Origin: Sepiola atlantica | Lineage: Eukaryota; Mollusca; Cephalopoda; Sepiida; Sepiolidae | Length of the DNA stretch: 64,000 nucleotides | Direction: 5' to 3' | Assembly (NCBI GenBank): GCA_963556195.1 | Contig: OY744533.1 | Span: 52,653,308-52,717,307, forward strand | Part shown: piece after piece, positions 11,701 through 23,744 of the stretch | How the letters are laid out: each line of letters starts with the position of its first letter | How positions within the stretch are numbered: the stretch's first letter is position 1 | Position numbers and translations under genes: made by a program | The notes under the pieces: generated by a model | What the model was told of the DNA's origin: nothing | The model's database searches: none | The model's input: only the letters and a program-made list of their open reading frames with translations

Positions 11701-12176
11701 CAAAAAGAAAGTTGCATAAAAAACAGAAAGAAAATTTATTAAATGTAACCCTGTAATTAACAGGGTAACATTTAATAACTTTTCTTGTGGAAAGCCTCTT
11801 AATCATGAGATAATAAGTAAACATGGAAAACATCATGTGTTTATATTTGAAGTATTAATTAACTTCAGATTTAACATTAGAACATATTAATGTTTATTAA
11901 GTTGATTATTCATTAGACATTTATTAATATATTCTTTAGCTTTGTCTTATTTAATACTATTGCAAACAGTTATTTTTCACATACTTAAATGATAATGTGT
12001 GTTCATATATTTCCCAACATTATTAGTGCGTTAAGTAATACAATTGATCTGGAATGTTTCAAACTTATTTCAAAATAACAATGTGTCTTTATCGTAATCC
12101 ATGGGTCACTTATGCCTCATATATCAATGTTACGTTTACTTTAAAGTGTATAAGTTTAAAATAGTCGTTAATCTAC

Positions 12177-12284
12177 CTTCGTCACAAGTCTTTCCTGTGT
12201 AACCAGGTTTACAATCACATATAAATCCTCTCTGCAATTCGGTGCACGTTCCTCCATTTTTACAAGGATTAGATGTGCAATCAC
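12177..12284 (-). CDS. Exon: EGF-like domain 6
   Basis: A phase 1-1, 108-bp exon encodes [20 protein letters not shown] and then [15 protein letters not shown]. Six cysteines. All three Notch-type glycosylation motifs are present: C-T-S-N-P-C (O-glucose), CKNGGTC (O-fucose) and [10 protein letters not shown] (O-GlcNAc). It is the sister of domain 5: the flanks on both sides match for hundreds of bases, and a shared segment (tgggtaaaagtcattttctg) lies about 540 bp above each exon edge (12829 and 15622). The two exons are 2.8 kb apart. Confidence 0.87.
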
Positions 12285-14978
12285 CTGTAAAATCAAACAC
12301 AGCTGAATTAACACATCATCAACACCATTTTTAAAAAAATGATACAAACGACAAAAGACGATTTAGTGACAATTAATTTAATACAATTAACTATATCTTT
12401 GCTTTCTTCACTATGTTCTTTTTTGTTCTCAGGAGGGTAGTGCAGTATTAGTTCAGTTCCAACGAGAGAAAAGTATATATGAAAAGGAGTAAGGCTACCA
12501 ACATTTGTAAAATGTTTTTTTCAACATTTATTTATTATTTTGTTATTTTATCATTTTATAATTTTATATAACGCGTTTCAAGCTGTCTCTCGATTTGAAA
12601 GGCTGTTGTTTCATTTGAGGAAATGTGTTATATAAATATTATGACAATGGCAACTAGAGAATAAAAATTGACATCATAACTCTTCTAGACTAGTTTTAAG
12701 CTTACAATTATCAAAGATGTCAAAGATTAATTAAAAAATATAATATATGCTTAATAAAATATATGTTCTTGAAATAATTCCGCATAGATTTGGATAACCT
12801 TTCATTTTAAACACGGCCAACTTTTAATATGGGTAAAAGTCATTTTCTGTCTTAGCGTCTTGAAAAACCCTATCTGAATGAATATAGATAAATTATATTG
12901 CATGTTTCTGTAAGCTGAACATATTGTTTCTAATTTAAATAGATTGTTTTCTCTATACAAATAACTAATATCTGATAGTATTATATTAGGTAACTGTGGA
13001 ATCAATACTGGTTTATATTAGTGTTATGTTTATCTAACTTATTTCGGGAATAGATGGACTCTTCCAAACATTATGAATAGAATAACAACTAAGTGTCGGG
13101 GCAGTCATTGATGGCAGTTATAGCCACAGTATCGGACGCATACTTTATGTAAGCTACTATACTGTACTACTATAAATACACCCATTGTAAATATACCACC
13201 GTGTTGTCTTAATTATTATCGGCCCTTAAAGGTCACAACAATTAGAAACCCTCTGGAAATATATATTACAATAAGATCTTAAGTTTACCTTAGATGCATA
13301 TTTATTTGTATTTGTCGATTAAATTTGAGATGATAATCAAATATAAGGAATACATTTTATTGTATCATAAAATACATATTAATATGCCTATTCAGTAAAT
13401 TTAATGCAGATTTAATTCAATATGTCATGCGGCTAAATGTGCCTATTTTATTGTAAAACTTTAAAGTGAATTCAGACATAAAAACAAAAAGAATCCAACA
13501 AATCAAACAATAGGTAAGGCTATTTAAAAGAAAGAACAACATTCATACAGTATAGTTTACAACCGAGAAACAGAACACAAACAAATTATACGATAAATGA
13601 TTCCTACTAAACGCAGGAAAATCTAATTTTTATCGACCTGCATAGTTTTAAATTCTGAAACTGTTTATAAGTTTTATTCAATTTAAGTTTTCGTCTATAT
13701 TTGCTGTTTAGAGATACTATAAATCAAATAGGAGCGTCTAATATGTAGTTACAACACTATCTTTCTTAGCTTTTATTATTCATCCAATAGTATGACTAAC
13801 ATAAAATTACATGTTTTAATAACTTTTCTAGTGGAAAGCTTATTAATCATCAGATAATCGATTTTAAACTAACATTTTAAATGATAAACATTTTATTCAT
13901 AAGTGTCGTGTAAACACAAGAAACAAACTTTCACATTTATTCATATAAACAGTTTCGTAATTTTGACAAATCTATTTATGTCTTAAATAAGACCAAGGAA
14001 ATGAAAATAAATAATAAATTAATTTGCGTTAGCGATGTCGTTTGTGTGTGAGGGGAGACGCTCTTTTTAAAACAATAAAAAAGAAAATTTGGCGTCGCTA
14101 GACAAAGAGAGGGGGAAGTAAAAAGGGGACTGAGAGGGAGTGAAAGCGACGCTTGTTTAAAATATATATTTTAAAGAATCCCCTACCCACACACAGTGTG
14201 CAAAAGAGAGAAAGAGAAAGCGAGAGAAAAAGAGAGAGAGAGAGAGCAGTCACCCACGTCTATGTGAACTCTTATGCCTTATCGGTATATGTTTCTAGCT
14301 AGTTAAGACATATTAGTTTCATTTAAATTATTTCGTTTGATAATTAGTGAGCAAATTTTAAGAAAGGTTTTCGTATCTAACCCACTTTATTAAACTACCT
14401 TGAATTATTATTGTTAATATCGACGGAACTATTGCAGTTATATAAGAAAACTACGCAATCAAATTACCAATGAATAACACCAAACAGTAATTTGCTATGT
14501 AATGTTTAAAAAGTATTTATGTAAATTAAACATATATATGAATGTCTATTGGATTATCCTCCGTACTTTAAATACATTATTCTAAAACATTATGTTATAC
14601 TGTTTGTTTAAATAACATTGACCTGTTTTAACTGTAATATATGAGTGTTAACTGACAAAAAAACTTTATCATTTATTCATGTAGATTAAAGTTTTATTTT
14701 GGTTTATTTAATACAACATACGACTTTTTCCAAAAGTTTCATTATAAGTCATTTTTTTAACAAAAACAGTGATTTTCGACATAATTAAATGATAGTGAGC
14801 ATTCATACATTTTTCACAACAGTATTGGTGTTCAAAATAATGCAATTAATCTGGTGTCTTTCGAACTTGTCACAAAAGATTACAGTGTCTTCATCGTAAG
14901 CAATAGGTAACTCTTGCCTCATATAACAATGTTACTTTTACTTTAAAGTGTACACGTTTAAAATAGTCGTTAACATAC
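12285..14978 (-). other. Intron between EGF domains 5 and 6
   Basis: Consists largely of sequence shared with the neighbouring intron above domain 5: 12829-12950 matches 15622-15735, and 13320-13395 matches 15845-15915. A dispersed repeat copy with a purine-rich tail is at 13895-14250. The flank 14760-14975 matches that of domain 6. No exon seen. Confidence 0.65.
13895..14250. mobile_element. Dispersed repeat, copy 2 of 3, with purine-rich tail
   Basis: As 6950-7230, followed by a GA-rich stretch ('gagagaaagagaaagcgaga') to about 14250. Confidence 0.55.
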
Positions 14979-15092
14979 CTTTGTCGCACGTTTTTCCTGT
15001 ATAACCTGGTTTACAATCACATTTAAATCCTCTCGGCACTACTCTGCACGTTCCTCCATTCTGACAAGGATTAGATGTGGATGAGCAATCAC
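14979..15092 (-). CDS. Exon: EGF-like domain 5, with a two-residue longer first loop
   Basis: This phase 1-1 exon has 114 bp, not 108: the first loop is CSSTSNPC, six residues between C1 and C2 where the other eight have four. The rest is [13 protein letters not shown] and then [15 protein letters not shown]. The extra six bases keep the frame and look like a local Ser/Thr codon duplication. The longer loop breaks the C-x-S-x-P-C spacing of the O-glucose site that its sister, domain 6, still has. O-fucose and O-GlcNAc sites remain. A solo LTR lies 49 bp upstream of its acceptor. Confidence 0.88.
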
Positions 15093-15141
15093 CTGTAAAA
15101 TCAAAACAACGACACGCAATCAAAAAATAAGTAATACTAAT

Positions 15142-15351
15142 TGTTACACCGGCCGTTCTTACACAGGAGAAACTACACCGGTTGTCACTATAAATAGTGC
15201 GAGTCACCAGAGACACAGAGAAGACAAAGCACAGTCTTTTAACTGTCTAGCCAAGTGCTAGTCACTTTCTTACTTTGTTAATACACTTGTTAAACCAACC
15301 CTCGACTTGAATTCCTTTATTTATTCTTTACTGTTGGACAACTTCACAACA
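15142..15351 (+). mobile_element. Solo LTR with 5-bp target duplication
   Basis: A 210-bp segment starts TGTTACACC and ends CACAACA (TG...CA), flanked on both sides by CTAAT (15137-15141 and 15352-15356). A TATA-like CTATAAATAG lies inside, which suggests plus orientation. There is no internal retroelement, so it is a solo LTR left by recombination. A 5-bp duplication fits Ty3/gypsy-like elements. It lies 49 bp upstream of the acceptor of EGF domain 5 and is antisense to the gene. Confidence 0.8.
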
Positions 15352-16069
15352 CTAATTTATAAAAAAACGTCATTCACGCAGCATAGTTAACATCGTAAAA
15401 ATCAAAAACAAACAAAATAGACAACAACCAACTTTTATTAAATGTAAGAAAATTAGAGACACTACAGATTCAATATGATTATCACACATGTATGCTTGTT
15501 GGTGTGTTATTTCTTTAAATAATAGCTTTAAAATGATTTACCTTACCGATAATCCTTATTTCTATTGGCAACTATCGGACTTAGGGTTAGTGGTTGAGTA
15601 AGTCTTATTTTACTATCTTTTTGGGTAAAAGTCATTTTCTGTCTTATTGTATTTTAAACTGTTCTTGAATGTAGATAATTTATATTTCATATTTCTGTAA
15701 GCTGAACACGTTCACTCTAATCGCGATAGATTACTTAAAAAATAACTTTGTTTATTGATTTATATAAGACACAATCTTGAAGTATATAATGGATTTATAT
15801 TTCAAAGTTAACTTAGATGAATATTCAGTTCTGATAGTTGATTAAATTTAAAGCGATAATTGAATATTATGAATAAATTAAATTGGATAATAGGAAATCT
15901 ATATTAATATTCTTGATTCACAAATCTATCCACTATAACATAGTGTCAGTATTCCCTATTCATACTTGATTTAATAAAGTCAAGTAATTATTATTAGTTA
16001 TATACTATATAATTATTATTACTTATTAGTTATATACTATATAATTAATCTTTTAAGATTACTAAATGG

Positions 16070-16317
16070 TGGTTTACGGCATAATAATGCTTTTCGGGGC
16101 ATTTAATGCTGAATCCAGTCTTGTTAGTAAAAAAAAATGCTTCAAGTTATTTATATCTTGAAATATTTGTTCATGGTGTTTGATTTGGTTGTTTTGTTTT
16201 ACGGCATATCAACGCTTTGTTTTAAATGCCGGATTCAGTCATTTTTGTAAAAGTTTTTATGCTTCAAGTTCTTTATATTTTCAAATATTTATCCATGTGT
16301 TTGCTTTGGTTGTTTTG
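16070..16317. repeat. Two-copy ~125-bp direct repeat
   Basis: Both copies run from 'tttacggcat' through 'atgcttcaagtt' to 'tttggttgttttg'. Confidence 0.75.
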
Positions 16318-16569
16318 TAGAAGAAATTGTTTTTTTGTTTGTTTCTGCAGAACATGACTGTTTTGCAAAGGAAAATGGTAGAAAACAATAACATCAATGT
16401 TTGGGTCATTTGAGATCAGGAAGCCGGTATCTTCAGACAAAATTATTAAATATCTATACTATTATTTGTAATAGTTTATTTAATTTGAAGTGGCAATCAA
16501 ATATTAAGAATATATTAAATTGGATAATATAAAATACACATTAATATTTAGGTGTTGCACCCTCCCCCC

Positions 16570-16608
<39 letters not shown>

Positions 16609-16784
16609 ACTAAATGCCTGTGTGTATGCTTCTGTGTGTTTTCATTAGAAAGAAAGGTCTCAGAATCTACATCAGATGTAAAAGTGTCTTCTAATGTAAC
16701 ATTTACTGGGGGAAAACAATGGAAGTGTTCTCGAATGTTAATTAAACATTCAAGTGTATAAGTTCAAAGTTGTAATTACTTTAC

Positions 16785-16892
16785 CTTTGTCACATGTCTT
16801 CCCTGTATAACCTGGTTTACAGAAACATCTAAATGTTTTCCTAAATGCTCTGCATGTTCCTCCATTTTCACAAGGATCAGGTCTGCAACTAC
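16785..16892 (-). CDS. Exon: EGF-like domain 4
   Basis: A phase 1-1, 108-bp exon encodes SCRPDPCENGGTCRAFRKTF and then [15 protein letters not shown]. All six cysteines and the O-fucose and O-GlcNAc sites are intact. The O-glucose consensus is absent. The donor is gtaaag. Its downstream flank includes the common segment 'caagtgtataagttcaaag', close to those of domains 7 and 8. The exon lies just beyond a small (TA)n tract and a two-copy 125-bp repeat. Confidence 0.88.
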
Positions 16893-17133
16893 CTGTAAAA
16901 AATAACACAACTTACTAAAAGTATAATCAACATTATTTTAAAGAAAACATCGAGGCAAAGGACAAACGATTTTTATTGGTAATTAATTTAATAGAGACTA
17001 ATGACTATCACTCAATCATGTGAAGTACATCGCCGTCTTCGAACTAGTATCAAAGTGTCGTATCTATTCCGTCCTCGATCGGTGAAAGAGAAATCCTTCT
17101 TGATGGATGCAAGTTTATTTTTGCCCAATTAAG

Positions 17134-17292
17134 AGTAAAGATAGATATAACAAGTACCTGTTTACTTACCTTCTGACGAGGGAAAACGTGTTTTTATGTG
17201 AGGAAATCCAACTCAGGTTTTCCCACATAAAAACACATATTTGCCTTCGTCGGGACCTAAGTAAACATGTACTTGTTATATCTATATTTACT
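17134..17292. repeat. Fold-back, ~73-bp arms
   Basis: 17134-17206 and 17218-17292 are inverted copies with several mismatches around a short loop. Both include 'agatataacaagtac' and 'gtgtttttatgtg' in inverted order. Confidence 0.85.
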
Positions 17293-17332
17293 TACACCAG
17301 TATTGTTTTTTTTTAATGTAATATCTATTTTG

Positions 17333-17334
<2 letters not shown>

Positions 17335-17398
<64 letters not shown>
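17335..17398. repeat. (TA)n array
   Basis: Pure TA just beyond the fold-back at 17134-17292. Confidence 0.9.
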
Positions 17399-17400
<2 letters not shown>

Positions 17401-18235
17401 CATGGCGCCATGGCTAGGGCAGAGAATAGTGTCTAAAATACGACAATAGTCGATGTCTTACACGTAACTTTGGTAGTTAAGTATCATAATCGCGAGTTAG
17501 TCAAAAATAAATTAAACGTGAACGCGTGGGAAAAATCTGGAAAATATTTTACTAGTTGTTTGAATCTAATTTCAACAGTAACATATGATTTGCTTTTATC
17601 ATCAGCACAAGTTAAGTATTACATGAACAATGAAACAAAAAATAAATGTGTGTTGAGTCTTACTTCAAAAACATTCATGCACAAGTTAAGTATTACCTAG
17701 AAAATAAAACAAGAAATAAACTCGTTCGAAGTCTGTGTCTAACAAAATATTTCAACTGTAAAACGATCAATGGATTAAACGAATACTGAATGGTGTACTT
17801 TTTGTTTAATAATTTGTAATCTTAAAAATACGAATAACAATAATCATTTAAATGTTTAAGTATATTATAAAAATTATTTTCTTTACGTTCTAATATATTT
17901 AGTTATTTTATGGACCAAACCGATAATTGCTCTAATGACCCTAGATGGAACTGAAAGGAAATTTTAAATGGTGTCTTTATATTCGGTAATTTTATTGTAA
18001 CCCTTATTGAAACTTATTTGAATATTCTAACTGTTACTATATCGATTTCTATACCACACATAGACATTGGCTTATATAATAGAATATTAGATGTAGAAGA
18101 ATATATATATATATATATATAAATATATATATATTGAAAACTCATGAGTTAAGGACTTTAAAGTACTTTGCTTGAACATTGAATTCTAATAAAATTTGAT
18201 TCGCACCTTATTTTATTCTTTCACTTCATCCAGTG

Positions 18236-18293
<58 letters not shown>
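18236..18293. repeat. (TA)n array
   Basis: Pure TA; a shorter interrupted tract lies at 18098-18133. Confidence 0.9.
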
Positions 18294-18296
<3 letters not shown>

Positions 18297-18429
18297 TACA
18301 GAACAATTTAATTGTTCAAATATATCAATGAAATTATTAATTCAGCTGTTCATTTCCCTGACTAAGTCTATGTAAACGTCTTTCTGTTCATTAGTCATTT
18401 AACTTCTTTACTTTCTTTTATATACTATT

Positions 18430-19530
18430 ATCTGTTCCGACCCGGCGTTGTCCGGGATTTATTAGAGTCATTTTTATTAATGTTTAGTTGTTTGCACATT
18501 TTTAAACTTAAAGTTGACAACTCTTATTATATTCTTCAATTTCAAATGAGATATTTCTCTTGCTGATTTTTATTTTAGCTGATTATTTAAAATGATTCAT
18601 ATTAGCAGTCGTCCGGGCTGGATAAAGTAATTTAAAAAATAAATTATAGCTACGTACGCTAATATATTGCCAATACATGGTACACATTTATCAAATGAAA
18701 ATTCGCTAGACAGAAGCATATTTTGATTTGTCAGCTTAAATGATATTTGGGTTTGACTTTGAAAATCCAACAAGATAACTTTATATGTTAGATTATATAA
18801 AATTATTTTATTTCATATGCAATCATCAAACACACAGTGTGATTGACGTATTTCCCCTAGCTTTACTATTCAATATTTAATATAATTTATACAAATAAAT
18901 CATAGATTTCTTTATATATACTTGGAAATATATGCACCCTCCGGGCTTAATATTATTTCTACAGAAAATACATATTTTTTTTATAAGACTAGTTTATATT
19001 CGCTCCTTGAGCGGTGTAGGTACAGTACCTGGGCATGTCCATTTCAATCGTTATCTAGGTTCTACCGCTTTCTAGCTATTACAAATAAAAATATTCGTGA
19101 ATTTTCGTGGGAGAAAATACGCCACTTTGTATTTGCATGAGTACATAACTACGATGTATTTATTTACGTAGTAATTTTATTAACAATAAGTATTAGAAAT
19201 TATGTTTTAAGCCAGAATAATTCGCTTTGAACTAATAGCCAATGCGGTTTTTTCTACGTTTTGTGATTACCAGAAAAATGTTCACGTATTTGAACAAAAT
19301 ATTTAGTAACGTTTTTATGTTATGTTAATATCTTTTAAATTTTCAAAACACGTATCTAATTAAAACAATCTATTAGACTTACGTGAGATTCCAACTCGAA
19401 TATTGACACCGTAAAAACTACTGCCTTACAAATATGTACTCTGCCCATTCCTTTTTGTCAACCAATTACAGGTTTTTATTTACGCACGAAGAGACAAACT
19501 CCAAAACGCCGTATTTTTATAGTATATAGA
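18430..19530. mobile_element. Possible Helitron-like element
   Basis: 'cgacccggcgttgtccggga' at 18438 resembles the GC hairpin at 24628 ('ctacccggcgttgctcgggg' after 'actagc'). Sequence inside (18860-18990) also occurs at 1340-1490. Limits uncertain. Confidence 0.3.
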
Positions 19531-19859
19531 TTAATCAACATATAAAATACATACGTTCCCCCAGTATTTTATTTGATTAAAATAAAATACTTAACATTGA
19601 TATATTTTGTTATATTTATTTAGATGTTTATCAATAGATAATAGTTAAATATTAAAGAAACATAAAGTTTGTATGTTTAAATCATTCATTAACGTACTAT
19701 TTCACATTGGAAAATATTGTTTATATTGTTGATTAATTATTGAATATTGAAAAAGTATTAATGTATGATTGGGTTATTGCCTATTTAATACTGAAAAAAG
19801 ATATACTTTTAAAAATTTGTAATAGTTTCTTTATTAATAAGGCTAAACGCCACTTGAAT

Positions 19860-21480
19860 ATAAAAGTTAATAAAATGGAATGATTGTTAGTTGAGAGATG
19901 AAGAATATTATAGGAGGATTGAGAATGATTGATGAGATGGACCAAGTTCAAATACTTGTGTGGATACTTTATGACATTGGATTTGAAGAAGACCATGCTG
20001 TAATGTGAAGGGAAGCCCTTGCGAAAAACTTTGTTCGTGGAAATTTTGCTTGACGTTAGGCACATGATGAAGTACAGAATGTTTTTGTTGTGGTAGAAAA
20101 TAGAGTTCTTGCAATGAATGTCTTATAAAGGGAAACTGGATATTGCAGCTCAGTCGAGCAGGCTCCATAGAAATAAGAATAGAGTAGAGAGAGACAAGTA
20201 ACCCCTCTTCTGTGAGAAATGGGGAGTAAGGAACAGATGAGATCATTCTCACTTCAGAGTTGATTTTGATTTTTTTTCTAAGCAACGGAGAGCGCTTTTC
20301 GCGGCGCCTCCTTAGATGTGGTAGCTGTACTCCATCCTAAGGCGTATCTGGCTCATATAGATAGAGGATTGCATCACTTAACAGGTGCTTTCTGAAGTAG
20401 TATAATAATACAACCATCGTTCCAGCGGCCCTACCAATAGATTAGATGTAAGTCTTCCTTTTTTAGATCTGGAGTGCACATATGTCCAGGAAGCTCATCA
20501 AGGCACGAGGCTTTGTTAAGGAAAAAACATTCATTTCGATTGTGGAAAACAAAGCACTATCAGTTGGGCACGAATAAGAGAAGCTTAGTTTAAGAGATGT
20601 TTAAAGTCACACGCAACTTTTCCCTGTTCGCCACACGTGCTCCATATCCGAATTGAGAGAATCAGCAAGAACCTGATCACCAGTGCCCCTCGAGGTGCTG
20701 CCATAGACAGTTGGGTCGTCTCCGTAGATATCAACAAATAATCTCAGAATATATGGAAAATCGTTAATGAAGATTAGGAAGAGAGTTGGGCCCATGATAG
20801 ATCCTTGAGACACGCCGACACTGATACTATGTCCTTCAGACTCTGTCCATCAACAGTTACTTTTATAACAATACCCGAAAGAAATAATTCAATGGATACG
20901 TAGACATTACAAGATATTGCATAGCCAGCAAGCTTGTGAAACAACGCTTTGTGCCAGCCCTATAAAAAGCCTTTGATTTCACTAAGTAGTGTTTTTTGAG
21001 GTGGTTGACAATTGCTTGATTTATCACTTATTGAAGCAATTTATTCCTGACGCATAGGAGACTGATCGATCTGTACTGAGATGCAAAAGACTGATAAACA
21101 TTTTTATTAAATACAGAGAAGCATTTCTCTTTTAAGCATCATTTTCTTAGAAGAGGAGCAAGTTCCGACAGCATATTCTTTAGTACAATATCTGGTTTAG
21201 GTCGGGACAAATTGCTTTGCTAGCATCAAGGTTCTTGATAAGTTTGGCGACGTCTCGGAGCGATATATGTATATCACTGAGATTGTTTTCAGTCATAGTG
21301 AACATTCTGGAAGTCGGTGACCCTGATCACAAAGGATGGAATTTGATTTATCAGATGCTGAAGAGATACCCATAGAATAGAAATCTTATATATGTTCCGT
21401 ACCATGTTGTTATTTTCAAAAAATCGCGAGAATCAAGCCTCTGCTCAACACGTTTTGCTGTAACCGATTAAGCGTAGAAC
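19860..21480 (-). pseudogene. CR1/L2-like non-LTR reverse transcriptase, decayed
   Basis: Minus strand, broken frames in order: IVNHLKKH (fingers region, about 21010), SQGSIMGPTLFLIFINDF with IYGDDPTVYGST (palm, 20700-20810; the catalytic YADD is YGDD) and PNVKQNFHEQSF (tail, about 20050). Many stops. The longest of its family here; ends near 19860. Confidence 0.75.
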
Positions 21481-21724
21481 TTCTTCGAGTTTTATTCAAA
21501 ACGTTTTATTTTAAAGAGGTTTATTAACACAAACAGTTATTTTACACATAACTAGGGGAAAGTGTCATCGTAATTTCGCCAACAGTGTTATTGCATATTA
21601 ATACAAGTAATCTGATAGATTTTAAATTTGACTCAGGCATCGTTATCCATACGTCACTCATGCCTCCTATCTAAATGTTTAAGAAACATTCGAATGTTTA
21701 AGTTTAAAGTAGCCATTAATATAC

Positions 21725-21832
21725 CTGTGTCGCAAATTTTTCCTGTATACCCTGGTGTACACATACATATGAATGTTTTACGCAATGCCCTGCACGTTCC
21801 TCCATTTTCACAGGGATTACGTGTGCAATCAC
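21725..21832 (-). CDS. Exon: EGF-like domain 3
   Basis: A phase 1-1, 108-bp exon encodes DCTRNPCENGGTCRALRKTF and then ICMCTPGYTGKICDT. Six cysteines are in place; O-fucose and O-GlcNAc sites fit consensus, and there is no O-glucose site (TRNP). It shares CENGGTCRA[LF]RKTF with domain 4, so these two are probably a recent pair. The acceptor is tgcag where the neighbours have tacag. The donor is gtatat. The downstream flank 21600-21722 matches those of domains 2, 5, 6 and 8. Confidence 0.88.
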
Positions 21833-21989
21833 CTGCAAAATAAAACACAATTGAATTAAAATATGATCATCATTTATAACACAACATTTGACAACCGACA
21901 AACATATTTTTCAACATTAGGAACATCTATTTTGAGAATATATATAAAGAATATATATAAATAATATATATAAGGAATACATATATAAA

Positions 21990-22041
<52 letters not shown>

Positions 22042-23233
22042 AATATGTATAAAGAATATATATAAAGTTACAAGAGCAATTAAAAATAAAAACTTTTCTT
22101 GATGACACCTTTTCACCTTTTCTAAGCGTACACGTTTCAAAAGTTTCGAAAATCGTTTAATAAGATAAATTTCCTTGAAATAATATTTTTGATAATATTT
22201 TTGCAATCGATTGGAGTGCCCGTTGACCTTGCCGGTAAGTAAAAAGGATCAATGACTGGTTAACTTATAAGCAATTACAATGTATCCCTTTACCTATCCT
22301 CCTCCAATAATTACCTCATCCCTCTATGAGGTAAAGGCATGATAAGAACAGTTGGCTACGCGATAACCACAAGGCGAGGCTCGTTGTGCCATTCTCCCGG
22401 GAGCGCACATCCAGTCAGCGGCGAAAAGGTACAATCTTAATTTTATCTTCCATTAAAAACATTTTTTCATAGAAGAATTTTAATCTTGTTTTCATTGACC
22501 GAAAAAGAGTCGCTAATCTAATAAGCCCCTCACTCTCTGCCAAGCTCCAACCCCTGTCCCATCGCCGCAATGTTGCATCCTTGTGCTTGTTTTACAAGTA
22601 CAATGAAATGTGCTCTGATGATCTTGCTGCTCTCGTTCCCCCCTCGACGTAAATACACTAGACCAACCCGACAATCAGCTACATCCCATCAATTTAACAT
22701 GGAGGTTTCCAGATACCTGAGAGCCTTCTACTCCAATAGCTTCTCTCCTCGTTCTGCCGGCCTTTGTAACTCCCTCCCGGCTCCATGTTGCCTCGACTGT
22801 ACCGACATGCAGAAATTTTAAACTAATCTGAACAAGCATCTTTCTGTACGGCACCTATTTAAGATGACTCCCAAAACTGTCAACCTAATTCTCAGTAGCC
22901 CCTTCCGTCCACAGTAGAAACTTGCGTTGTTTGGGGTGAACTAAGTTTAAGAAAAATAACGATACTTAAAAAGTACACAATAATGATCCTCATTCAATCT
23001 TGAGCAACGTCTGATCTTCCAGCGAGTTCAATACCAAAAGACAATACTTATGATAAATGTTCTGTGTTGATAGCTCTTTCAAAAGTGTCAAGTAATACAA
23101 TTGATCTGATGTGTTTCACACTTGTCTCAGACAATGCTATTTTTTGCATCGTTATCCGTGAGTCTATCATGCCACGTATTCTAATGTTAAAGAGGCATTC
23201 ATGTGTATAAGTTAAAAGTGGACATAACAATAC
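21833..23233 (-). other. Intron between EGF domains 2 and 3
   Basis: Contains (TA)n with interspersed 'aagaa' breaks (21940-22070), a plus-strand non-LTR retrotransposon end (22490-22920) and the conserved exon flank (23080-23230). No exon. Confidence 0.65.
22490..22920 (+). pseudogene. Non-LTR reverse transcriptase C-terminus
   Basis: Plus frame PPRRKYTRPTRQSATSHQFN, then NSFSPRSAGLCNSLPA and NLNKHLS, preceded by remnants of the NVASLCLFYKY block. It is a different subfamily from the minus-strand copies. Confidence 0.7.
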
Positions 23234-23341
23234 CTTTGTCGCAAGTCTTTCCTGTATAACCGGGTAGACACAAACATATAAATGTGTTTCTCAATGCCCT
23301 ACACGTTCCTCCATTTTTACAAGGATCAGGCCTGCAAGTAC
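23234..23341 (-). CDS. Exon: EGF-like domain 2
   Basis: A phase 1-1, 108-bp exon encodes [20 protein letters not shown] and then [15 protein letters not shown]. All six cysteines are present. The O-fucose site (CKNGGTC) and the O-GlcNAc site ([10 protein letters not shown]) are intact. The O-glucose site (C-x-S-x-P-C) is absent because the C1-C2 loop is RPDP. It resembles domains 3 and 4, which share the NGGTCRA[LF]R core. The intron just after it (23080-23230) has the conserved flank 'attgatctga...gtgtataagtt' seen beside other EGF exons. Only 403 bp separate it from domain 1. Confidence 0.88.
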
Positions 23342-23522
23342 CTGTAAAATCAAACATAAAAGTATAGTCAAAATCATTTAACGATAAAAGATTAGACAAA
23401 CTATTATCAAACTGGTAAATAATTTAATAGAATGAACTAGATATTAATCAATCAGGTATATCTTTACTTTTATCACTATTTTCTTTTTTTTTCTTATAAA
23501 TATTTAAATATAGTTTTGTAGT

Positions 23523-23572
<50 letters not shown>

Positions 23573-23744
23573 CAAAACAAAACAAAACAAAACAAAACAA
23601 AACAAAACAAAACAAAACAAAACAAAACAAAACAAAACAAAACAAAAGAAGATGCCAAGTAATTGTCAGCCGAACCTTTGTTTGAGAGAAGGCTGGCCAT
23701 TGGTTAATAAAAACACTAACCCGTCTAAAATATTCATTACGTAC
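23342..23744 (-). repeat. Short intron between EGF domains 1 and 2 with a compound microsatellite
   Basis: The only short intron among the EGF exons, 403 bp. It carries (TA)n at 23525-23570 directly followed by (AACAA)n, about 15 units, at 23571-23646. Both arrays are uninterrupted. ATG-initiated frames across it (YIYIYI, FVLFCFVLFC) are artefacts of the arrays. Confidence 0.85.

Larger units (their letters stand above)
7874..12176 (-). other. Intron between EGF domains 6 and 7
   Basis: Dense in (TA)n arrays at 8308-8356, 8623-8684, 8980-9053, 9318-9337, 9629-9687 and 11424-11451, and (TAA)n at 9179-9249. Inverted Penelope-like ends lie at 8715-8985, and a second inverted element pair at 9060-9625. 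A 35-bp-arm hairpin is at 10732-10805 and a Penelope-like fragment at 11600-11700. 9880-10300 and 10810-11400 show nothing recognisable. Confidence 0.65.
15093..16784 (-). other. Intron between EGF domains 4 and 5
   Basis: Holds a solo LTR (15142-15351), segments shared with the neighbouring intron, a tandem pair of about 125 bp (16070-16317) and a short (TA)n (16571-16605). The segment at 15845-15915 recurs at 16480-16550, 13320-13395 and 10310-10385. No exon. Confidence 0.65.
16893..21724 (-). other. Intron between EGF domains 3 and 4
   Basis: Contains a large fold-back (17134-17292), (TA)n at 17335-17398, 18098-18133 and 18236-18293, a possible Helitron-like stretch (18430-19530) and a decayed CR1/L2-like retrotransposon (19860-21480). 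17400-18100 and 19530-19850 show nothing clear. Confidence 0.65.
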
